DNA of 64,000 nt from Microbacterium sp. MM2322 (GCF_964186585.1 NZ_OZ075067.1:2604001-2668000), one strand, 5' to 3'; numbered from the stretch's first letter, positions 9,706 to 23,663 are shown. Notes: generated by a model not told the origin, from the sequence alone. Translations and numbers: made by a program.

Positions 9706-9732
9706 GGCCGGCCGGGGGTTGCCCGGCCGGCC
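9706..9732 (-). other. Intercistronic hairpin between rpsG and fusA
   Basis: A perfect 11-bp GC-only stem (GGCCGGCCGGG and its complement) around a 5-base loop, in the short gap before fusA. No U-tract. It may act in mRNA processing or differential stability within the str operon. Confidence 0.55.
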
Positions 9733-9745
9733 ACCGAGGTGCTGT

Positions 9746-10216
9746 TTACCAGCGGTAGTGCGCGAACGCGCGGTTCGACTCGGCCATCTTGTGGGTGTCT
9801 TCGCGGCGCTTCACCGCGGCACCGAGGCCGTTCGAGGCATCCAGGATCTCGTTCTGGAGGCGCTCGGTCATGGTCTTCTCACGGCGACCCTTCGCGTACG
9901 AGACGAGCCAGCGCAGCGCGAGCGTGTTCGCACGGTGCGGCTTGACCTCGACGGGAACCTGGTAGGTCGAGCCACCGACGCGGCGGCTCTTGACCTCGAG
10001 GGTGGGGCGGACGTTGTCGAGCGCCTTCTTCAGCGTTGCGACGGCGTCCTGGCCGTTCTTCGCCTCGACACCCTTGAGGGCGTTGTAGACGATGGCCTCA
10101 GCGATGGACTTCTTGCCATCGACGAGGATCTTGTTCACCAGCTGGGTGACGATCGGAGCACCGTAGACCGGGTCGTTGACGACGACGCGGCGGGGTGCGG
10201 GTCCCTTGCGAGGCAT
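9746..10216 (-). CDS. rpsG: 30S ribosomal protein S7
   Basis: A 156-aa protein matching S7 throughout: [10 protein letters not shown] at the start, [20 protein letters not shown], and the C-terminal [10 protein letters not shown]7 nucleates assembly of the 30S head and contacts the tRNA exit region. ATG start, 5 bp after the rpsL stop, so translationally linked. Second gene of the str operon. Confidence 0.99.
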   Translation of the reverse strand: MPRKGPAPRRVVVNDPVYGAPIVTQLVNKILVDGKKSIAEAIVYNALKGVEAKNGQDAVATLKKALDNVRPTLEVKSRRVGGSTYQVPVEVKPHRANTLALRWLVSYAKGRREKTMTERLQNEILDASNGLGAAVKRREDTHKMAESNRAFAHYRW

Positions 10217-10221
10217 CTAAC

Positions 10222-10590
10222 TCAACCCTTCTTCGCGCCGTAGCGGCTGCGAGCCTGCTTACGGTTCTTGACAGCCTGGGTGTCCAGAGCGCCACGGACG
10301 ATCTTGTAACGCACACCGGGGAGGTCCTTGACACGACCGCCACGGACGAGCACGAGCGAGTGCTCCTGCAGGTTGTGACCCTCACCGGGGATGTACGCGG
10401 TGACCTCGGTGCCGTTGCGGAGCTTCACACGGGCGACCTTGCGCATCGCCGAGTTGGGCTTCTTGGGCGTGGTCGTGTACACGCGGGTGCAGACACCCGC
10501 CTGCTGCGGGTTCGCCTTCAGGGCGGGCGCCTTGGTCTTCGAGACCTTCGGCGAGCGACCCTTGCGAACCAACTGCTGAATGGTTGGCAC
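10222..10590 (-). CDS. rpsL: 30S ribosomal protein S12
   Basis: A 122-aa S12, decoding-centre protein. [11 protein letters not shown] opens the protein. [18 protein letters not shown] carries the lysine pair and [12 protein letters not shown] the second loop where streptomycin-resistance changes occur; both look wild type. GTG start preceded by GGAGAACG. First gene of the str operon, about 220 nt downstream of the promoter at 10819-10848. Confidence 0.99.
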   Translation of the reverse strand: MPTIQQLVRKGRSPKVSKTKAPALKANPQQAGVCTRVYTTTPKKPNSAMRKVARVKLRNGTEVTAYIPGEGHNLQEHSLVLVRGGRVKDLPGVRYKIVRGALDTQAVKNRKQARSRYGAKKG

Positions 10591-10818
10591 GTTCTCTCCT
10601 TGTCGATCTGCGCGCGGCTCTCGCCTTGCACAGGTGCTGCACGGTGACAGCGTTCGTGGTTTCACCACAAATCCATCGGTAGGCCGCGACTGCGGCGAAC
10701 GGGGTGATGGATATGCCGTGGGGGTGACCTGTTCGCAGGCCCTGTCCCTGGATGCGTTCGCCTCGCCTGCTGCGAGCCGAGGCACGTCGCAGGGCGCGCG
10801 TATGCGCACACCCGCTCA
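10591..10818 (-). other. str operon 5' leader
   Basis: Roughly 220 transcribed bases between the predicted start site near 10812 and the rpsL start. No conserved small gene or known riboswitch was recognised. The length leaves room for an autoregulatory structure, but none is clear by eye. Confidence 0.5.
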
Positions 10819-10848
10819 ATGATACGCGGGATCGCGAACCCTGGTCAA
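10819..10848 (-). promoter_or_regulatory. SigA-type promoter of the str operon
   Basis: On the minus strand TTGACC (10848-10843) and TATCAT (10824-10819) are 18 bp apart, close to the housekeeping consensus and pointing at rpsL. It sits in the gap between the FHA gene's stop and rpsL and is the best promoter in this region. Confidence 0.85.
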
Positions 10849-10894
10849 ACGCGGCCAGTGTTCACCGCGACTGCTCAGGTGAGGGGGATGCCGG

Positions 10895-12304
10895 TCAGGA
10901 ACCGGCATCCACTCGCTGCAGTCGGATCGCCGCGTCGCCCAAGAGGAACCGGTCGGAGACCTCGGCCTCGGAGCCCGGCCCGACCTCGATGTCCGCGCCG
11001 AGCAGACTCGGCAGCAGGATGCCGTTGGTCGACCCGAGATCCGTGATGTACCAGGTGTCGCCGCGGCGCTCCAGCCGTGCGTGCGTCTTCGACACGGTCC
11101 GGGTCGCATCGACGATCGCAATGAGCTGCGCGTCAGGGCGGGCGGGGTCAGGCACCGGGTGCCGACCGAGGACGACGACGTCGGCCGACAGCTGCGCCGC
11201 CGATCCGTCAGGAAGCACGAGCTCCCAGCGGGCGTGCCCGCGCCTCACCACGACGGTGCGCTCGAGGTCATCGCTCCATGACGGAGCCTCGGCTTCTTCG
11301 CGATGCCGCTCCTGCGCCGACACCGAGGAGGTCGCCGACACAGGTGCACCCGCCGCGGGAGATCCGGCGACAGCGGATACCTCGCCCGTCAGCTCCGGGA
11401 AGACGTCCCGCTCGTCGCGCTCCGCGCCCGACGACGCCGGACGCAGTCGTGTCACGGGGGCGTCTGCGCGCCCGGGCACGGAGGAGATGATCCCGGCGTC
11501 GGCGGCGGAGACGGGAGGGCTCACCTCGGAACGACCGCGCGCCGCGCTCGGCGGAAAAGGGGCGGGTGAGACGGCGGAGACCTCGTCGACGTCGTTCGGC
11601 CACGCCGCCGCCGAGCGGACCGTCGGAGTGGGGGACGTCGGGTCGGGCTGAGCCGGTTCGGCGATCGGCGGCGGCGTGGGGACCACGGGGTCTTCGGCGG
11701 GCGCACCGGCGGGCTGCGGCGTCCACGGCTGGGGCGCGACGGATGCCGGTGCGACGGGCAGTGTCGCAGCGGCGCCCTCACGCGGGGTCGCGGGATCGCG
11801 CTCCGCCGTCGCGGGGAAGGGAGGGGGTGGAAGCGGCGCGCCGAACTCCGACGCGAGAGACCCGAACGGCGGATACGGGGGTGAAGCCGGACGCGGCTCG
11901 GAGCGCGGTCGGGCGTGCGCCGGCCGCGCACCGCGCCACTCGGCCGGACCGAACCCGACGATCGTGGCCCACACCGGGAAGAGAAGGGCACCGACAGCCG
12001 TCATCCCACCGCCGTATCCGAAACCGGGGTTCAGGCGGTGGACGGTGAGGACGAGCAGGACCCAGATCGCGAGCGTCCCCGGGCCCGGGACGAGCAACAG
12101 GAGCGCCAGCCACGGCGAGAATCCGCCCCAGCGCAGGAGCACGGCGACGTTGACGCCCGGCACCCAGGCCCGCCACGACTCATCGCCCATCTTGCGGAAG
12201 GCCGCGGCGAGAGCCAGTGCAACCCAGACGTAAACCGCGATACCGAGGATGACGGACAGCAGTCCCAGGACGACACCGGCACCGCTGTCGACTCCCGTGT
12301 TCAT
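10895..12304 (-). CDS. Membrane protein with C-terminal FHA domain
   Basis: A 469-aa protein in three parts. Residues ~1-115 contain about four hydrophobic segments (GLLSVILGIAVYVWVALA, WLALLLLVPGPGTLAIWVLL and others) resembling small actinobacterial membrane domains of the DUF5684 type. Residues ~120-360 are a Pro/Ala/Ser-rich, probably disordered linker. Residues ~375-465 form an FHA phosphothreonine-binding domain with GRHP, SKTHARLE and DLGSTNG. FHA proteins of this layout usually read Ser/Thr kinase signals at the membrane; no kinase gene is nearby here. Followed on the same strand by the str operon, which has its own promoter. Confidence 0.85.
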   Translation of the reverse strand: MNTGVDSGAGVVLGLLSVILGIAVYVWVALALAAAFRKMGDESWRAWVPGVNVAVLLRWGGFSPWLALLLLVPGPGTLAIWVLLVLTVHRLNPGFGYGGGMTAVGALLFPVWATIVGFGPAEWRGARPAHARPRSEPRPASPPYPPFGSLASEFGAPLPPPPFPATAERDPATPREGAAATLPVAPASVAPQPWTPQPAGAPAEDPVVPTPPPIAEPAQPDPTSPTPTVRSAAAWPNDVDEVSAVSPAPFPPSAARGRSEVSPPVSAADAGIISSVPGRADAPVTRLRPASSGAERDERDVFPELTGEVSAVAGSPAAGAPVSATSSVSAQERHREEAEAPSWSDDLERTVVVRRGHARWELVLPDGSAAQLSADVVVLGRHPVPDPARPDAQLIAIVDATRTVSKTHARLERRGDTWYITDLGSTNGILLPSLLGADIEVGPGSEAEVSDRFLLGDAAIRLQRVDAGS

Positions 12305-12340
12305 CCCCCCACCCTAAATCAGCAGGGAAGGAGGGGCCGG

Positions 12341-13000
12341 TCAGACCCCGGGCAGCCCTTCGCCCGCGTCGAACGGCGCATCCAGGGAGCGGGTGAGTTC
12401 GTCGAGCATCGCGGCGATCTGCGGCTCGACGTACTGCGCGACCGCGGTCTGGATCCGCAGCCGATGGCGGAGCAGGATCGTGCAGACCTCGCGGCCGACC
12501 ATGCTCGCGTACTCGTCGGCCAGGCGGACCTCCTGCCGGAGCGCCGCCTTCGCATCCTCTGTCAGTGGCGGGAGCGCGGGCACCGCGGCATCCGCCTCGT
12601 CAGCCAGCCCGGCGATCGTGAACAGGAACGGCGCGCCGGGAACGGGATCGGGGTCCATCGGCAACCCCTCGAACTCGGGTTCGAGGCCTTCGGCGGGACG
12701 GTAGGTCCGCGAGCGGTTGCGATCGGCCTGGTGGTCGAGTTCCGCCTGGAGCATGGGAAGGTTCCGCGCGGTGTACTGGGCGACGGAGGTGTCGACGATC
12801 GTCTTGACACGCGTCGACAGACCGTGTTGAACGCCGTGCGGAACATCGGAGCCGAGGCCCGCCGCTGAGAGGATCGGCGACCCGAGGCATCGCCTGCAGG
12901 GAGCGACCCGGCCCCGGTGCGTGGCGGGCTCCCAGCGCGGCAACCAGCGCAGCCAGGCCTCGACGGCCTGGCTGACCTGCGTCTCGAGCGAGCGCTCCAC
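12341..13000 (-). CDS. Conserved hypothetical protein with CRRC motif
   Basis: A 219-aa soluble protein I do not recognise. The N-terminal 40 residues are tryptophan-rich (AWLRWLPRW) and contain a CRRC pair that could bind metal or form a disulphide. The remainder is mostly helical and acidic. No signal peptide or membrane segment. GTG start; it precedes the FHA gene by 36 bp on the same strand, so the two may be co-transcribed. Confidence 0.7.
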   Translation of the reverse strand: MERSLETQVSQAVEAWLRWLPRWEPATHRGRVAPCRRCLGSPILSAAGLGSDVPHGVQHGLSTRVKTIVDTSVAQYTARNLPMLQAELDHQADRNRSRTYRPAEGLEPEFEGLPMDPDPVPGAPFLFTIAGLADEADAAVPALPPLTEDAKAALRQEVRLADEYASMVGREVCTILLRHRLRIQTAVAQYVEPQIAAMLDELTRSLDAPFDAGEGLPGV

Positions 13001-13065
13001 GGGTCCATTGTCGCGGAGATCCGTCGCGATCGGGGGTATTTCAGGGCATCAGGATGCCGCGGCCC

Positions 13066-13533
13066 TCACTCCTCGTCGTCCTCGTGCTCCCACGGCCACT
13101 CGGGACGACGCGCGCGCGTCCGCCGAAGGGCGATCCCGGCCCAGGCTGCCGCACCGGCCGTGACCGCAAGGACGATGGTGTACCAGGACAGGGCGAACTC
13201 CCCTGCCGCGCTCACCGCCAGTGCCGCGTCGGCGCCGGTCACGACACCCCCGAGAACGATCCCCGCCAGATACGCCGCGACCGTCGCGACCATGACCCAC
13301 GCCGCCGCGGCATACCGCGCCCTGCGCACGGCGCCGAACTCGGTACCCGCGAATGCGGATGCAGCCAGCAGCATCGCGACGATGCCCGCCCCCTGCCCGA
13401 GCCCGGGGGCGGCGATGGCGTCGGTATCGGTGAGGAGGCTCGTGAAGCCGAATCCGCAGATAGCCAGCGCCGCGAAACCGATCGTCGCGAAGAACGCGGC
13501 GGTCGGTGGCGCGACACCAGCGGGCTGCGTCAT
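13066..13533 (-). CDS. Four-helix membrane protein, unknown function
   Basis: A 155-aa protein with four predicted transmembrane helices (for example AAFFATIGFAALAICGFGF and YTIVLAVTAGAAAWAGIAL) and a highly acidic C-terminal tail rich in Glu and Asp, ending HEDDEE. No family recognised. It lies 16 bp after the next upstream membrane-protein gene on the same strand, suggesting an operon. Confidence 0.75.
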   Translation of the reverse strand: MTQPAGVAPPTAAFFATIGFAALAICGFGFTSLLTDTDAIAAPGLGQGAGIVAMLLAASAFAGTEFGAVRRARYAAAAWVMVATVAAYLAGIVLGGVVTGADAALAVSAAGEFALSWYTIVLAVTAGAAAWAGIALRRTRARRPEWPWEHEDDEE

Positions 13534-13549
13534 CAGCCGCAGCCGAGCA

Positions 13550-14632
13550 TCAGTACTGGTGGAGCTGCGGGCCGGCCTCGAGGGTGCGCTCGTACTCGCG
13601 CTGCGCCTCGTCGTTGAGCTCCGTCATCCGGCGACCGCGCTTCGACACCCATGCGCCGAACCAGATCGTGATCTCGCGACCGAGAATGAAGGCGATGACC
13701 GCGAGAGGCGCGAGGAGCTGGTCGCCGACGATCTCGCCGGCGCGCGACGGCGCGATCGACCAGAACGGCGCCTGGAACAGCTGTCCGAGGATGTGACCGC
13801 CGTACGCGACCGCACCCACGAGCAGACCGAACACGACCCAGAGGCCCCACCGGCCGCGGTTGATGAACGCGCCGAGCAGCCAGAAGCCCAGGAAGAACAC
13901 CGCGACTGGAACCCAGAAGGCCCACGTCGTGACCACGGCGACGACCTGCTGACCGAGCTCGTCGACAGCGACCCCATCGTTGAGCACACCGAGCCCCAGA
14001 ATGGCGCCGAGGTAGAGGATCGCGAACAGCAGGGCCGCGAGGAGCCCGATCGCACCGGCGGCACCGCGGTTGCCGCGCGGGCGCGGCGCCTCGGGCGCCT
14101 GGACGAAGATCGGCTGCTGCGAGTAGACGGCGGTCGGGGCGGGAGCCGCCGATCCGGCCGGCTCGCTCGGGGTCACCGTCGTCGGGGTCTGATCGGCGTG
14201 CGAGTAGACAGCCGTCGCGGCAGCGGCCGAGGCTGCCGGAGCCGCGGCATCCGTCGCGGGCTCCACCGAATCGTTCACGCGCGTGGGGGTGTCGTCTGCG
14301 GCGGACGAGGCCTCGGGCTCCCCGGCGGCGGGACGGTACAGCGGCTCGTCGCTGACGGCAGTGGATGCCACGGGAGCGTCCGGCTCGCTGTACTTGCCGT
14401 AATCGATGGACAGATCCGATCCGCGGTCGGTCACATCGAAGGCTGCATCGCCACGGGGGCGGTCGTCTGCGGCACGGGAAGCGGCTTCCGCCTCGGCCAG
14501 GCTGTCGTTCGCGCTGCCGACGACCTCGTCGACACCGCGGGACTCCTCGGGAGACGTCGGCTCGTCGATCGGCTCACCGTAGGCGGGCTCGCTCGTCTGG
14601 TCGTCTCGCTCGCCGAACTTGGGGTCGCTCAT
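13550..14632 (-). CDS. Membrane protein with long disordered acidic N-terminus
   Basis: A 360-aa protein. Residues 1-185 are acidic, low complexity and rich in Ser/Asp/Glu/Ala; two short repeats with TAVYS occur near 140 and 168. Residues ~190-325 carry four transmembrane helices (AAGAIGLLAALLFAILYLGA first). The C-terminal tail is charged (RRMTELNDEAQREYERTLEA). I chose the ATG at 14632; frame upstream is open but has codon use unlike a gene. Function unknown; this layout is common in Microbacteriaceae envelope proteins. Confidence 0.75.
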   Translation of the reverse strand: MSDPKFGERDDQTSEPAYGEPIDEPTSPEESRGVDEVVGSANDSLAEAEAASRAADDRPRGDAAFDVTDRGSDLSIDYGKYSEPDAPVASTAVSDEPLYRPAAGEPEASSAADDTPTRVNDSVEPATDAAAPAASAAAATAVYSHADQTPTTVTPSEPAGSAAPAPTAVYSQQPIFVQAPEAPRPRGNRGAAGAIGLLAALLFAILYLGAILGLGVLNDGVAVDELGQQVVAVVTTWAFWVPVAVFFLGFWLLGAFINRGRWGLWVVFGLLVGAVAYGGHILGQLFQAPFWSIAPSRAGEIVGDQLLAPLAVIAFILGREITIWFGAWVSKRGRRMTELNDEAQREYERTLEAGPQLHQY

Positions 14633-14763
14633 TGCCGTGTCACTCCTCACGCGGGGGCGTGCGCCACCGCTGAAGCGAGCGTATCCCCGCGTTCGGCGGC
14701 GCCCGCGGAGGCGCCCCGACGTGTCTCGAGGCGGCGTGCCACTCGATGCGTATCGTGGACTCC

Positions 14764-15372
14764 ATGACGAGGCGGCGCAGGGTGATCGGACGAGCGATCG
14801 GCGCGCTGCTCGCAGGCGCCGTGCTCGCGTCGACCGCTTCCGGCTGCGCGCCCGAGCCCGATTCTCTCCGGCCCCCGCCGACGGACGCGGCGTCGGCGAC
14901 GCCCACCCCGACCGCCACCCCGGTCGCGATCGCGGACTTCCCGTTCGGGCCGTCGACGTCGACGACCCCGTTGCCGTCGGACTGCAAGAGCATCCTGACC
15001 GACGGCATCCTCGAGACACTCGCCGACATCCCGCTGAATGCACCGGGGATGGGTGGGGGCATCCGGCCCGACAGCAGCCGCGTCTGCGTGTGGGCGGACC
15101 CCGGCGCCAGCCGCACGAGCCTCGTCACGGTGGTGGGGTACTCCCCCGAGCGCGAGGCCCGCGACGCCCTCTATCTGCTCGGTGTCGACGACGGCTACCT
15201 CTGCTACGAACCCGACGAGGGCCTCCGCTGCGAGAAGAACGGCACCGACGACCTGGGGCTGTCCCAGGGCCGGACGGTCTACTGGCGCGACGGCGTCGCG
15301 ATCGACACGCAGTACTCGAACCTTGCCCCGCAGGGGTACACGGCGGCTATCGTGGCGAAGATCTGGGGCTGA
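14764..15372 (+). CDS. Predicted lipoprotein, paralogous to the convergent membrane-anchored protein
   Basis: A 202-aa lipoprotein: basic start MTRRRRVIGR, hydrophobic stretch and lipobox ASGC with Cys near residue 28, then a Pro/Thr linker. The extracellular part has Cys residues in the order PSDC...VCVWAD...YLCYEP...LRCEKN and ends AAIVAKIWG. The same cysteine/tryptophan order occurs in the protein encoded convergently at 15377-15988, so the two look like distant paralogues. I prefer the ATG at 14764 to the one at 14746 because it starts directly before the basic signal-peptide region; neither has a good ribosome-binding site. Function unknown. Confidence 0.78.
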   Translation: MTRRRRVIGRAIGALLAGAVLASTASGCAPEPDSLRPPPTDAASATPTPTATPVAIADFPFGPSTSTTPLPSDCKSILTDGILETLADIPLNAPGMGGGIRPDSSRVCVWADPGASRTSLVTVVGYSPEREARDALYLLGVDDGYLCYEPDEGLRCEKNGTDDLGLSQGRTVYWRDGVAIDTQYSNLAPQGYTAAIVAKIWG

Positions 15373-15376
15373 CGCC

Positions 15377-15988
15377 TCACCCCTCGCGGGCCCACACGGA
15401 CGCCGCCACACCATCGGCATAACGTTTCGGATGCCACTTCTCTTGCGACGTCGACACCCACAGTCCCCCGCCGGCCTCGATCGTTTCGATGAGGTCCTTC
15501 GCAGTGCGCGTGCAACGGATGCGATCGTCCTCCACACACTCGAAGCCCTGACCGGGCAACGATGCGGCGGCGATGGCCCCGGCATCCGTGGGGACGGTCG
15601 CGACCGTCGTCGAGATCTCACCCTTGTCGGAGGTCCAGCGGCAGGTCACGGTGACGTCCGGATCGAGAGCCGTCACGAAGTCGGCGGCGCTCGTGACCGG
15701 TGGGTCCATCGAGGGCGTGAGCTCAGCGCCGTCCGTCCACCGGAGGCCGGCCCAGGCCGCCTCGTTGTAGAGGTCGCGGCACTGCAGCGGGGTTGAGGTC
15801 GCATCTGCGGTGGCAGCCGGATCATCGGGGTCGCCTGCGCGCTGCGCGGAACCGCCGGCCTGAGCGATCCACTGTGTCGCCGCGGGGAACATCGGTGCGG
15901 CGAGGACGAGCAGCGTCACCACGACCGCGGCACTCACGATGCCGACGAACCATGCGAACCCTGCGTTTCGCCCACCCACCCGTGCCAT
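15377..15988 (-). CDS. Membrane-anchored secreted protein, paralogue of adjacent lipoprotein
   Basis: A 203-aa protein with one N-terminal helix (FVGIVSAAVVVTLLVLAA) and an extracellular domain. Conserved positions PLQC, TVTCRW, GFECVED and IRCTRT, with a terminal AASVWA, follow the same order as in the convergent lipoprotein gene, which ends 4 bp away. No family name recognised. The two genes converge with almost no gap and no terminator between them. A strong hairpin upstream separates this gene from rpoC. Confidence 0.75.
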   Translation of the reverse strand: MARVGGRNAGFAWFVGIVSAAVVVTLLVLAAPMFPAATQWIAQAGGSAQRAGDPDDPAATADATSTPLQCRDLYNEAAWAGLRWTDGAELTPSMDPPVTSAADFVTALDPDVTVTCRWTSDKGEISTTVATVPTDAGAIAAASLPGQGFECVEDDRIRCTRTAKDLIETIEAGGGLWVSTSQEKWHPKRYADGVAASVWAREG

Positions 15989-16033
15989 GACTCCACGGTA
16001 GTGGCCGTCCGCGCGGGATCGCGGAGGAGAACG

Positions 16034-16067
16034 CCGAAGGCCCCCGGGGTGTCCCGGGGGCCTTCGG
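16034..16067 (-). terminator. rpoBC operon terminator
   Basis: A perfect 15-bp inverted repeat with a 4-base loop (arms 16034-16048 and 16053-16067), 20 bp after the rpoC stop. No long U-tract, but stem length and position make it the likely end of the rpoBC transcript. Confidence 0.85.
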
Positions 16068-16087
16068 TTCAGACGTTCACAGCTCGA

Positions 16088-19963
<3,876 letters not shown>

Positions 19964-20004
19964 TGATTCTCCTGTGTCGGAATTCTGTTCGTTGCCGGTA
20001 CGGG

Positions 20005-23000
20005 TCAGATCTCGTCGATCGACGTCGACTCGAACCGGGTGGAGATGTTGATGCCGAGCTCTTCCGCTGCACGGAAGGCCTCGTCGTCACTGTCACGCAG
20101 GTTCACCTCGGTGCCGTCGGCCGAGAGGACCTCGACGTTCAGGCAGAGGGACTGCATCTCCTTCATGAGGACCTTGAACGACTCCGGGATGCCGGGCTCC
20201 TGGATGTTCTCGCCCTTGACGATCGCTTCGTAGACCTTGACGCGGCCGACGATGTCGTCCGACTTGATCGTCAGCAGCTCCTGCAGTGCGTATGCGGCAC
20301 CGTAGGCCTCGAGCGCCCAGACCTCCATCTCACCGAAGCGCTGGCCACCGAACTGGGCCTTACCGCCGAGCGGCTGCTGGGTGATCATCGAGTAGGGACC
20401 CGTCGAGCGTGCGTGGATCTTGTCGTCGACAAGGTGGTGCAGCTTCAGGATGTACATGTAGCCGACCGAGATCGGAGCCGGGAACGGGTCGCCGGAGCGG
20501 CCGTCGAACAGCTTCGCCTTGCCGGAGCTGTCGATGAGACGCTCTCCGTCACGGGTCAGGATCGTGGAGTCGAGCAGACCTGCGATCTCCTCCTCGAACG
20601 CGCCGTCGAACACCGGGGTGGCGACCTTCGTGCCGGGGGCGGCTTCGCGAGCCTGCTCGGGGAGCTTCGCAGCCCACTCCGGCGAGCCTTCGACCTTCCA
20701 GCCCTGCGTGGCGACCCAGCCGAGGTGCGTCTCGAGAACCTGGCCGAAGTTCATTCGACCGGGGATGCCGAGCGGGTTCAGGACGACGTCGACGGGGGTA
20801 CCGTCCGCCATGAACGGCATGTCCTCGACGGGCAGGATCTTCGCGATGACGCCCTTGTTGCCGTGACGACCGGCGAGCTTGTCACCCGCGGTGATCTTGC
20901 GCTTCTGGGCGATGTAGACCACGACGCGGCGGTTGACGCCCGAGCCGAGCTCGTCGTCGCCGTCCTCGGCGTTGAACTCCTTGACGGCGATGATCGTGCC
21001 CTGCTCACCGTGGGGCACCTTCAGCGAGGTGTCACGGACTTCGCGGCTCTTCTCGTTGAAGATCGCGCGGAGCAGTCGCTCCTCGGCCGACAGCTCGGTC
21101 TCGCCCTTGGGCGTGACCTTGCCGACGAGGATGTCGCCGGGGCGGACCTCGGCACCGATGCGGATGATGCCTCGCTCGTCGAGGTCCTTCAGCAGGTCGG
21201 GGCTGACGTTGGGGAGGTCACGGGTGATCTCCTCCTTGCCCAGCTTGGTGTCGCGAGCATCGACCTCGTACTCCTCGATGTGGATCGAGGAGAGCGTGTC
21301 GTTCTTGACGAGCTCCTGGCTGAGGATGATCGCGTCCTCGAAGTTGTGACCCTCCCACGTCATGAACGCGACGAGGAGGTTCTTGCCGAGCGCGAGCTCG
21401 CCGTCCTCCGTGGCGGGACCGTCGGCGATGACCTCGCCGATCTCCACGCGGTCGCCGGCCGAGACCACGACGCGCTGGTTGTACGACGTGCCCTGGTTGG
21501 AGCGGTCGAACTTCCGGAGGAAGTAGTCCTGCGTGCCGCCCTCGTCGAGCTGGACCGTGACGACGTCGGCCGAGACCTCGGAGACGACACCGGGCTTCAG
21601 CGCGGTGATCACGTCACCCGCGTCGATGGCGGCGTAGCCCTCCATACCGGTTCCGACGATCGGCGACTCGCTGCGCAGCAGCGGGACAGCCTGACGCTGC
21701 ATGTTGGCACCCATGAGGGCGCGGTTCGCGTCGTCGTGCTCGAGGAAGGGGATGAGCGACGTCGCGACGGACACCATCTGGCGCGGCGAGACATCCATGT
21801 AGCCGATCTCGTCGACCGGGAACAGGTCGACCTCGCCACCCTGACCACGGCGGGCGAGGATGCGGTCGTTGACGAACGCGCCATCGGCCTTGAGCTCGAC
21901 ACCGGCCTGCGCCACGATGTAGTCGGCTTCTTCCGCTGCCGTCAGGTAGTCGATCTGGTCGGTGACCTTGTTGCCCACGACACGGCGGTACGGCGTCTCG
22001 ATGAAGCCGAACGCGTTGATGCGCGCGAACGAGGCGAGCGAACCGATGAGGCCGATGTTCGGGCCTTCCGGGGTCTCGATCGGGCACATGCGGCCGTAGT
22101 GCGAGGGGTGGACGTCACGGACCTCGACGCCGGCACGCTCACGCGACAGACCACCGGGGCCGAGCGCGGAGAGGCGACGCTTGTGGGTCAGACCCGCGAG
22201 CGGGTTGTTCTGGTCCATGAACTGCGACAGCTGCGACGTTCCGAAGAACTCCTTGATCGCGGCCACGACGGGACGGACGTTGATCAGGGTCTGCGGGGTG
22301 ATCGCCTCGATGTCCTGCGTGGTCATGCGCTCGCGGACGACGCGCTCCATGCGGGACAGGCCGGTGCGGACCTGGTTCTGGATGAGCTCGCCGACGGCGC
22401 GGATACGACGGTTGCCGAAGTTGTCGATGTCGTCGATGTCCAGGCGGATCTCGGCGGGCTTGCCGCTGCGGACGCCGTCGTAGCTGACGTCGCCGCGGTG
22501 CAGGCGGACCAGGTACTTGATCGTCGCGACGATGTCCTCGACGGTCAGGACCGAGTCGCTCAGCGCCTTGTCGATGCCGAGCTTCTGGTTGATCTTGTAG
22601 CGACCGACCTTCGCGAGGTCGTACCGCTTCGAGTTGAAGTAGAAGTTGTCCAGCAGCGCGCGGGCAGCCTCAGCGGCGACCTGCTCGCCCGGACGGAGCT
22701 TGCGGTAGATGTCGCGGAGCGCATCTTCCTTCGTCAGGATCGTGTCCTTCTCGAGGGTCTCCTCGATCGAGCTGAAGCCCGCGAACTCCTGCATGATGTC
22801 TTCGCTCGTGAGGCCGAGAGCCTTGAGGAACACGGTGACCGACTGCTTGCGCTTGCGGTCGATGCGGACGCCGACCTGGTCGCGCTTGTCGATCTCGAAC
22901 TCGAGCCATGCACCACGGCTGGGGATGACGCGAGCCGAGACGATGTCCTTGTCGGACGTCTTGTCGGGGGTCTTGTCGAAGTAGACACCGGGGGAACGCA

Positions 23001-23502
23001 CCAGCTGCGAGACGACGACGCGCTCGGTGCCGTTGATGATGAAGGTGCCTCGGGCGGTCTGGAGCGGGAAGTCGCCCATGAAGACCGTCTGCGTCTTGAT
23101 CTCACCCGTGAGGTGGTTCATGAACTCGGCCTCGACGTAGAGCGGGGCGGCGTACGTCTTGCCGCGCTCCTTGCACTCCTCGATGGAGTACTTCTCAGGC
23201 TCGAGGTAGGGGTTCGTGAACGAGAGCTGCATCGTCTCGCCCAGATCCTCGATCGGGGAGATCTCCTCGAAGATCTCCTCGAGGCCGCTGATCTCGGGAA
23301 CGTCGGTGCGCCCCTCGGCTTGCGCCTCGGCGACGCGTGCCTTCCAGGCCTCGTTGCCGACGAGCCAGTCGAACGACTCGGTCTGCAGCGCGAGGAGGTC
23401 GGGGACCTCCAGCGTGTCGGAGATCTTGGCGAACGAGAGGCGGGATGCGCCGCGACCGTTCTTGATGGTGGTGGTGGGAGTTGCGTTGCGCGCAGCAGCC
23501 AA
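20005..23502 (-). CDS. rpoB: DNA-directed RNA polymerase beta subunit
   Basis: A 1165-aa beta subunit. The rifampicin-binding region reads [20 protein letters not shown] then RLSALGPGG, with the main Asp, His and Ser contact positions wild type; the Ser usually found after NNPL is Ala here. GRHGNKGV, and in the C-terminal region [19 protein letters not shown], are conserved. The start is TTG at 23502 with GGAGGTAA upstream; no better in-frame start is nearby. Promoter and a ~160-nt leader are visible upstream. Confidence 0.99.
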   Translation of the reverse strand: MAAARNATPTTTIKNGRGASRLSFAKISDTLEVPDLLALQTESFDWLVGNEAWKARVAEAQAEGRTDVPEISGLEEIFEEISPIEDLGETMQLSFTNPYLEPEKYSIEECKERGKTYAAPLYVEAEFMNHLTGEIKTQTVFMGDFPLQTARGTFIINGTERVVVSQLVRSPGVYFDKTPDKTSDKDIVSARVIPSRGAWLEFEIDKRDQVGVRIDRKRKQSVTVFLKALGLTSEDIMQEFAGFSSIEETLEKDTILTKEDALRDIYRKLRPGEQVAAEAARALLDNFYFNSKRYDLAKVGRYKINQKLGIDKALSDSVLTVEDIVATIKYLVRLHRGDVSYDGVRSGKPAEIRLDIDDIDNFGNRRIRAVGELIQNQVRTGLSRMERVVRERMTTQDIEAITPQTLINVRPVVAAIKEFFGTSQLSQFMDQNNPLAGLTHKRRLSALGPGGLSRERAGVEVRDVHPSHYGRMCPIETPEGPNIGLIGSLASFARINAFGFIETPYRRVVGNKVTDQIDYLTAAEEADYIVAQAGVELKADGAFVNDRILARRGQGGEVDLFPVDEIGYMDVSPRQMVSVATSLIPFLEHDDANRALMGANMQRQAVPLLRSESPIVGTGMEGYAAIDAGDVITALKPGVVSEVSADVVTVQLDEGGTQDYFLRKFDRSNQGTSYNQRVVVSAGDRVEIGEVIADGPATEDGELALGKNLLVAFMTWEGHNFEDAIILSQELVKNDTLSSIHIEEYEVDARDTKLGKEEITRDLPNVSPDLLKDLDERGIIRIGAEVRPGDILVGKVTPKGETELSAEERLLRAIFNEKSREVRDTSLKVPHGEQGTIIAVKEFNAEDGDDELGSGVNRRVVVYIAQKRKITAGDKLAGRHGNKGVIAKILPVEDMPFMADGTPVDVVLNPLGIPGRMNFGQVLETHLGWVATQGWKVEGSPEWAAKLPEQAREAAPGTKVATPVFDGAFEEEIAGLLDSTILTRDGERLIDSSGKAKLFDGRSGDPFPAPISVGYMYILKLHHLVDDKIHARSTGPYSMITQQPLGGKAQFGGQRFGEMEVWALEAYGAAYALQELLTIKSDDIVGRVKVYEAIVKGENIQEPGIPESFKVLMKEMQSLCLNVEVLSADGTEVNLRDSDDEAFRAAEELGINISTRFESTSIDEI

Positions 23503-23585
23503 GGGAATTACCTCCGTGAGCCCGGGGAGGGCTGGTTTTCCTTGTCGTCAGGTGGAGTACTCCCGATCCACGCCTGCGGCGCGCG

Positions 23586-23605
23586 CCGACGGAGGAGTCC
23601 GTCGG
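23586..23605 (-). other. Hairpin in rpoB leader
   Basis: A perfect 7-bp stem (CCGACGG and complement) with a 6-base loop sits mid-way in the ~160-nt rpoB leader. It could affect leader stability or attenuation; no partner structure was worked out. Confidence 0.4.
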
Positions 23606-23663
23606 GGGCACAGGCACAAGCCGACCACCATATGAGGGCAAGTAGAAGGGAGCGCAACTACCT

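Noticed and set aside
7362..9758. Long plus-strand open frame opposite fusA
   Set aside because: Antisense shadow of fusA, with repetitive Asp/Leu/Val/Arg composition and no motif.
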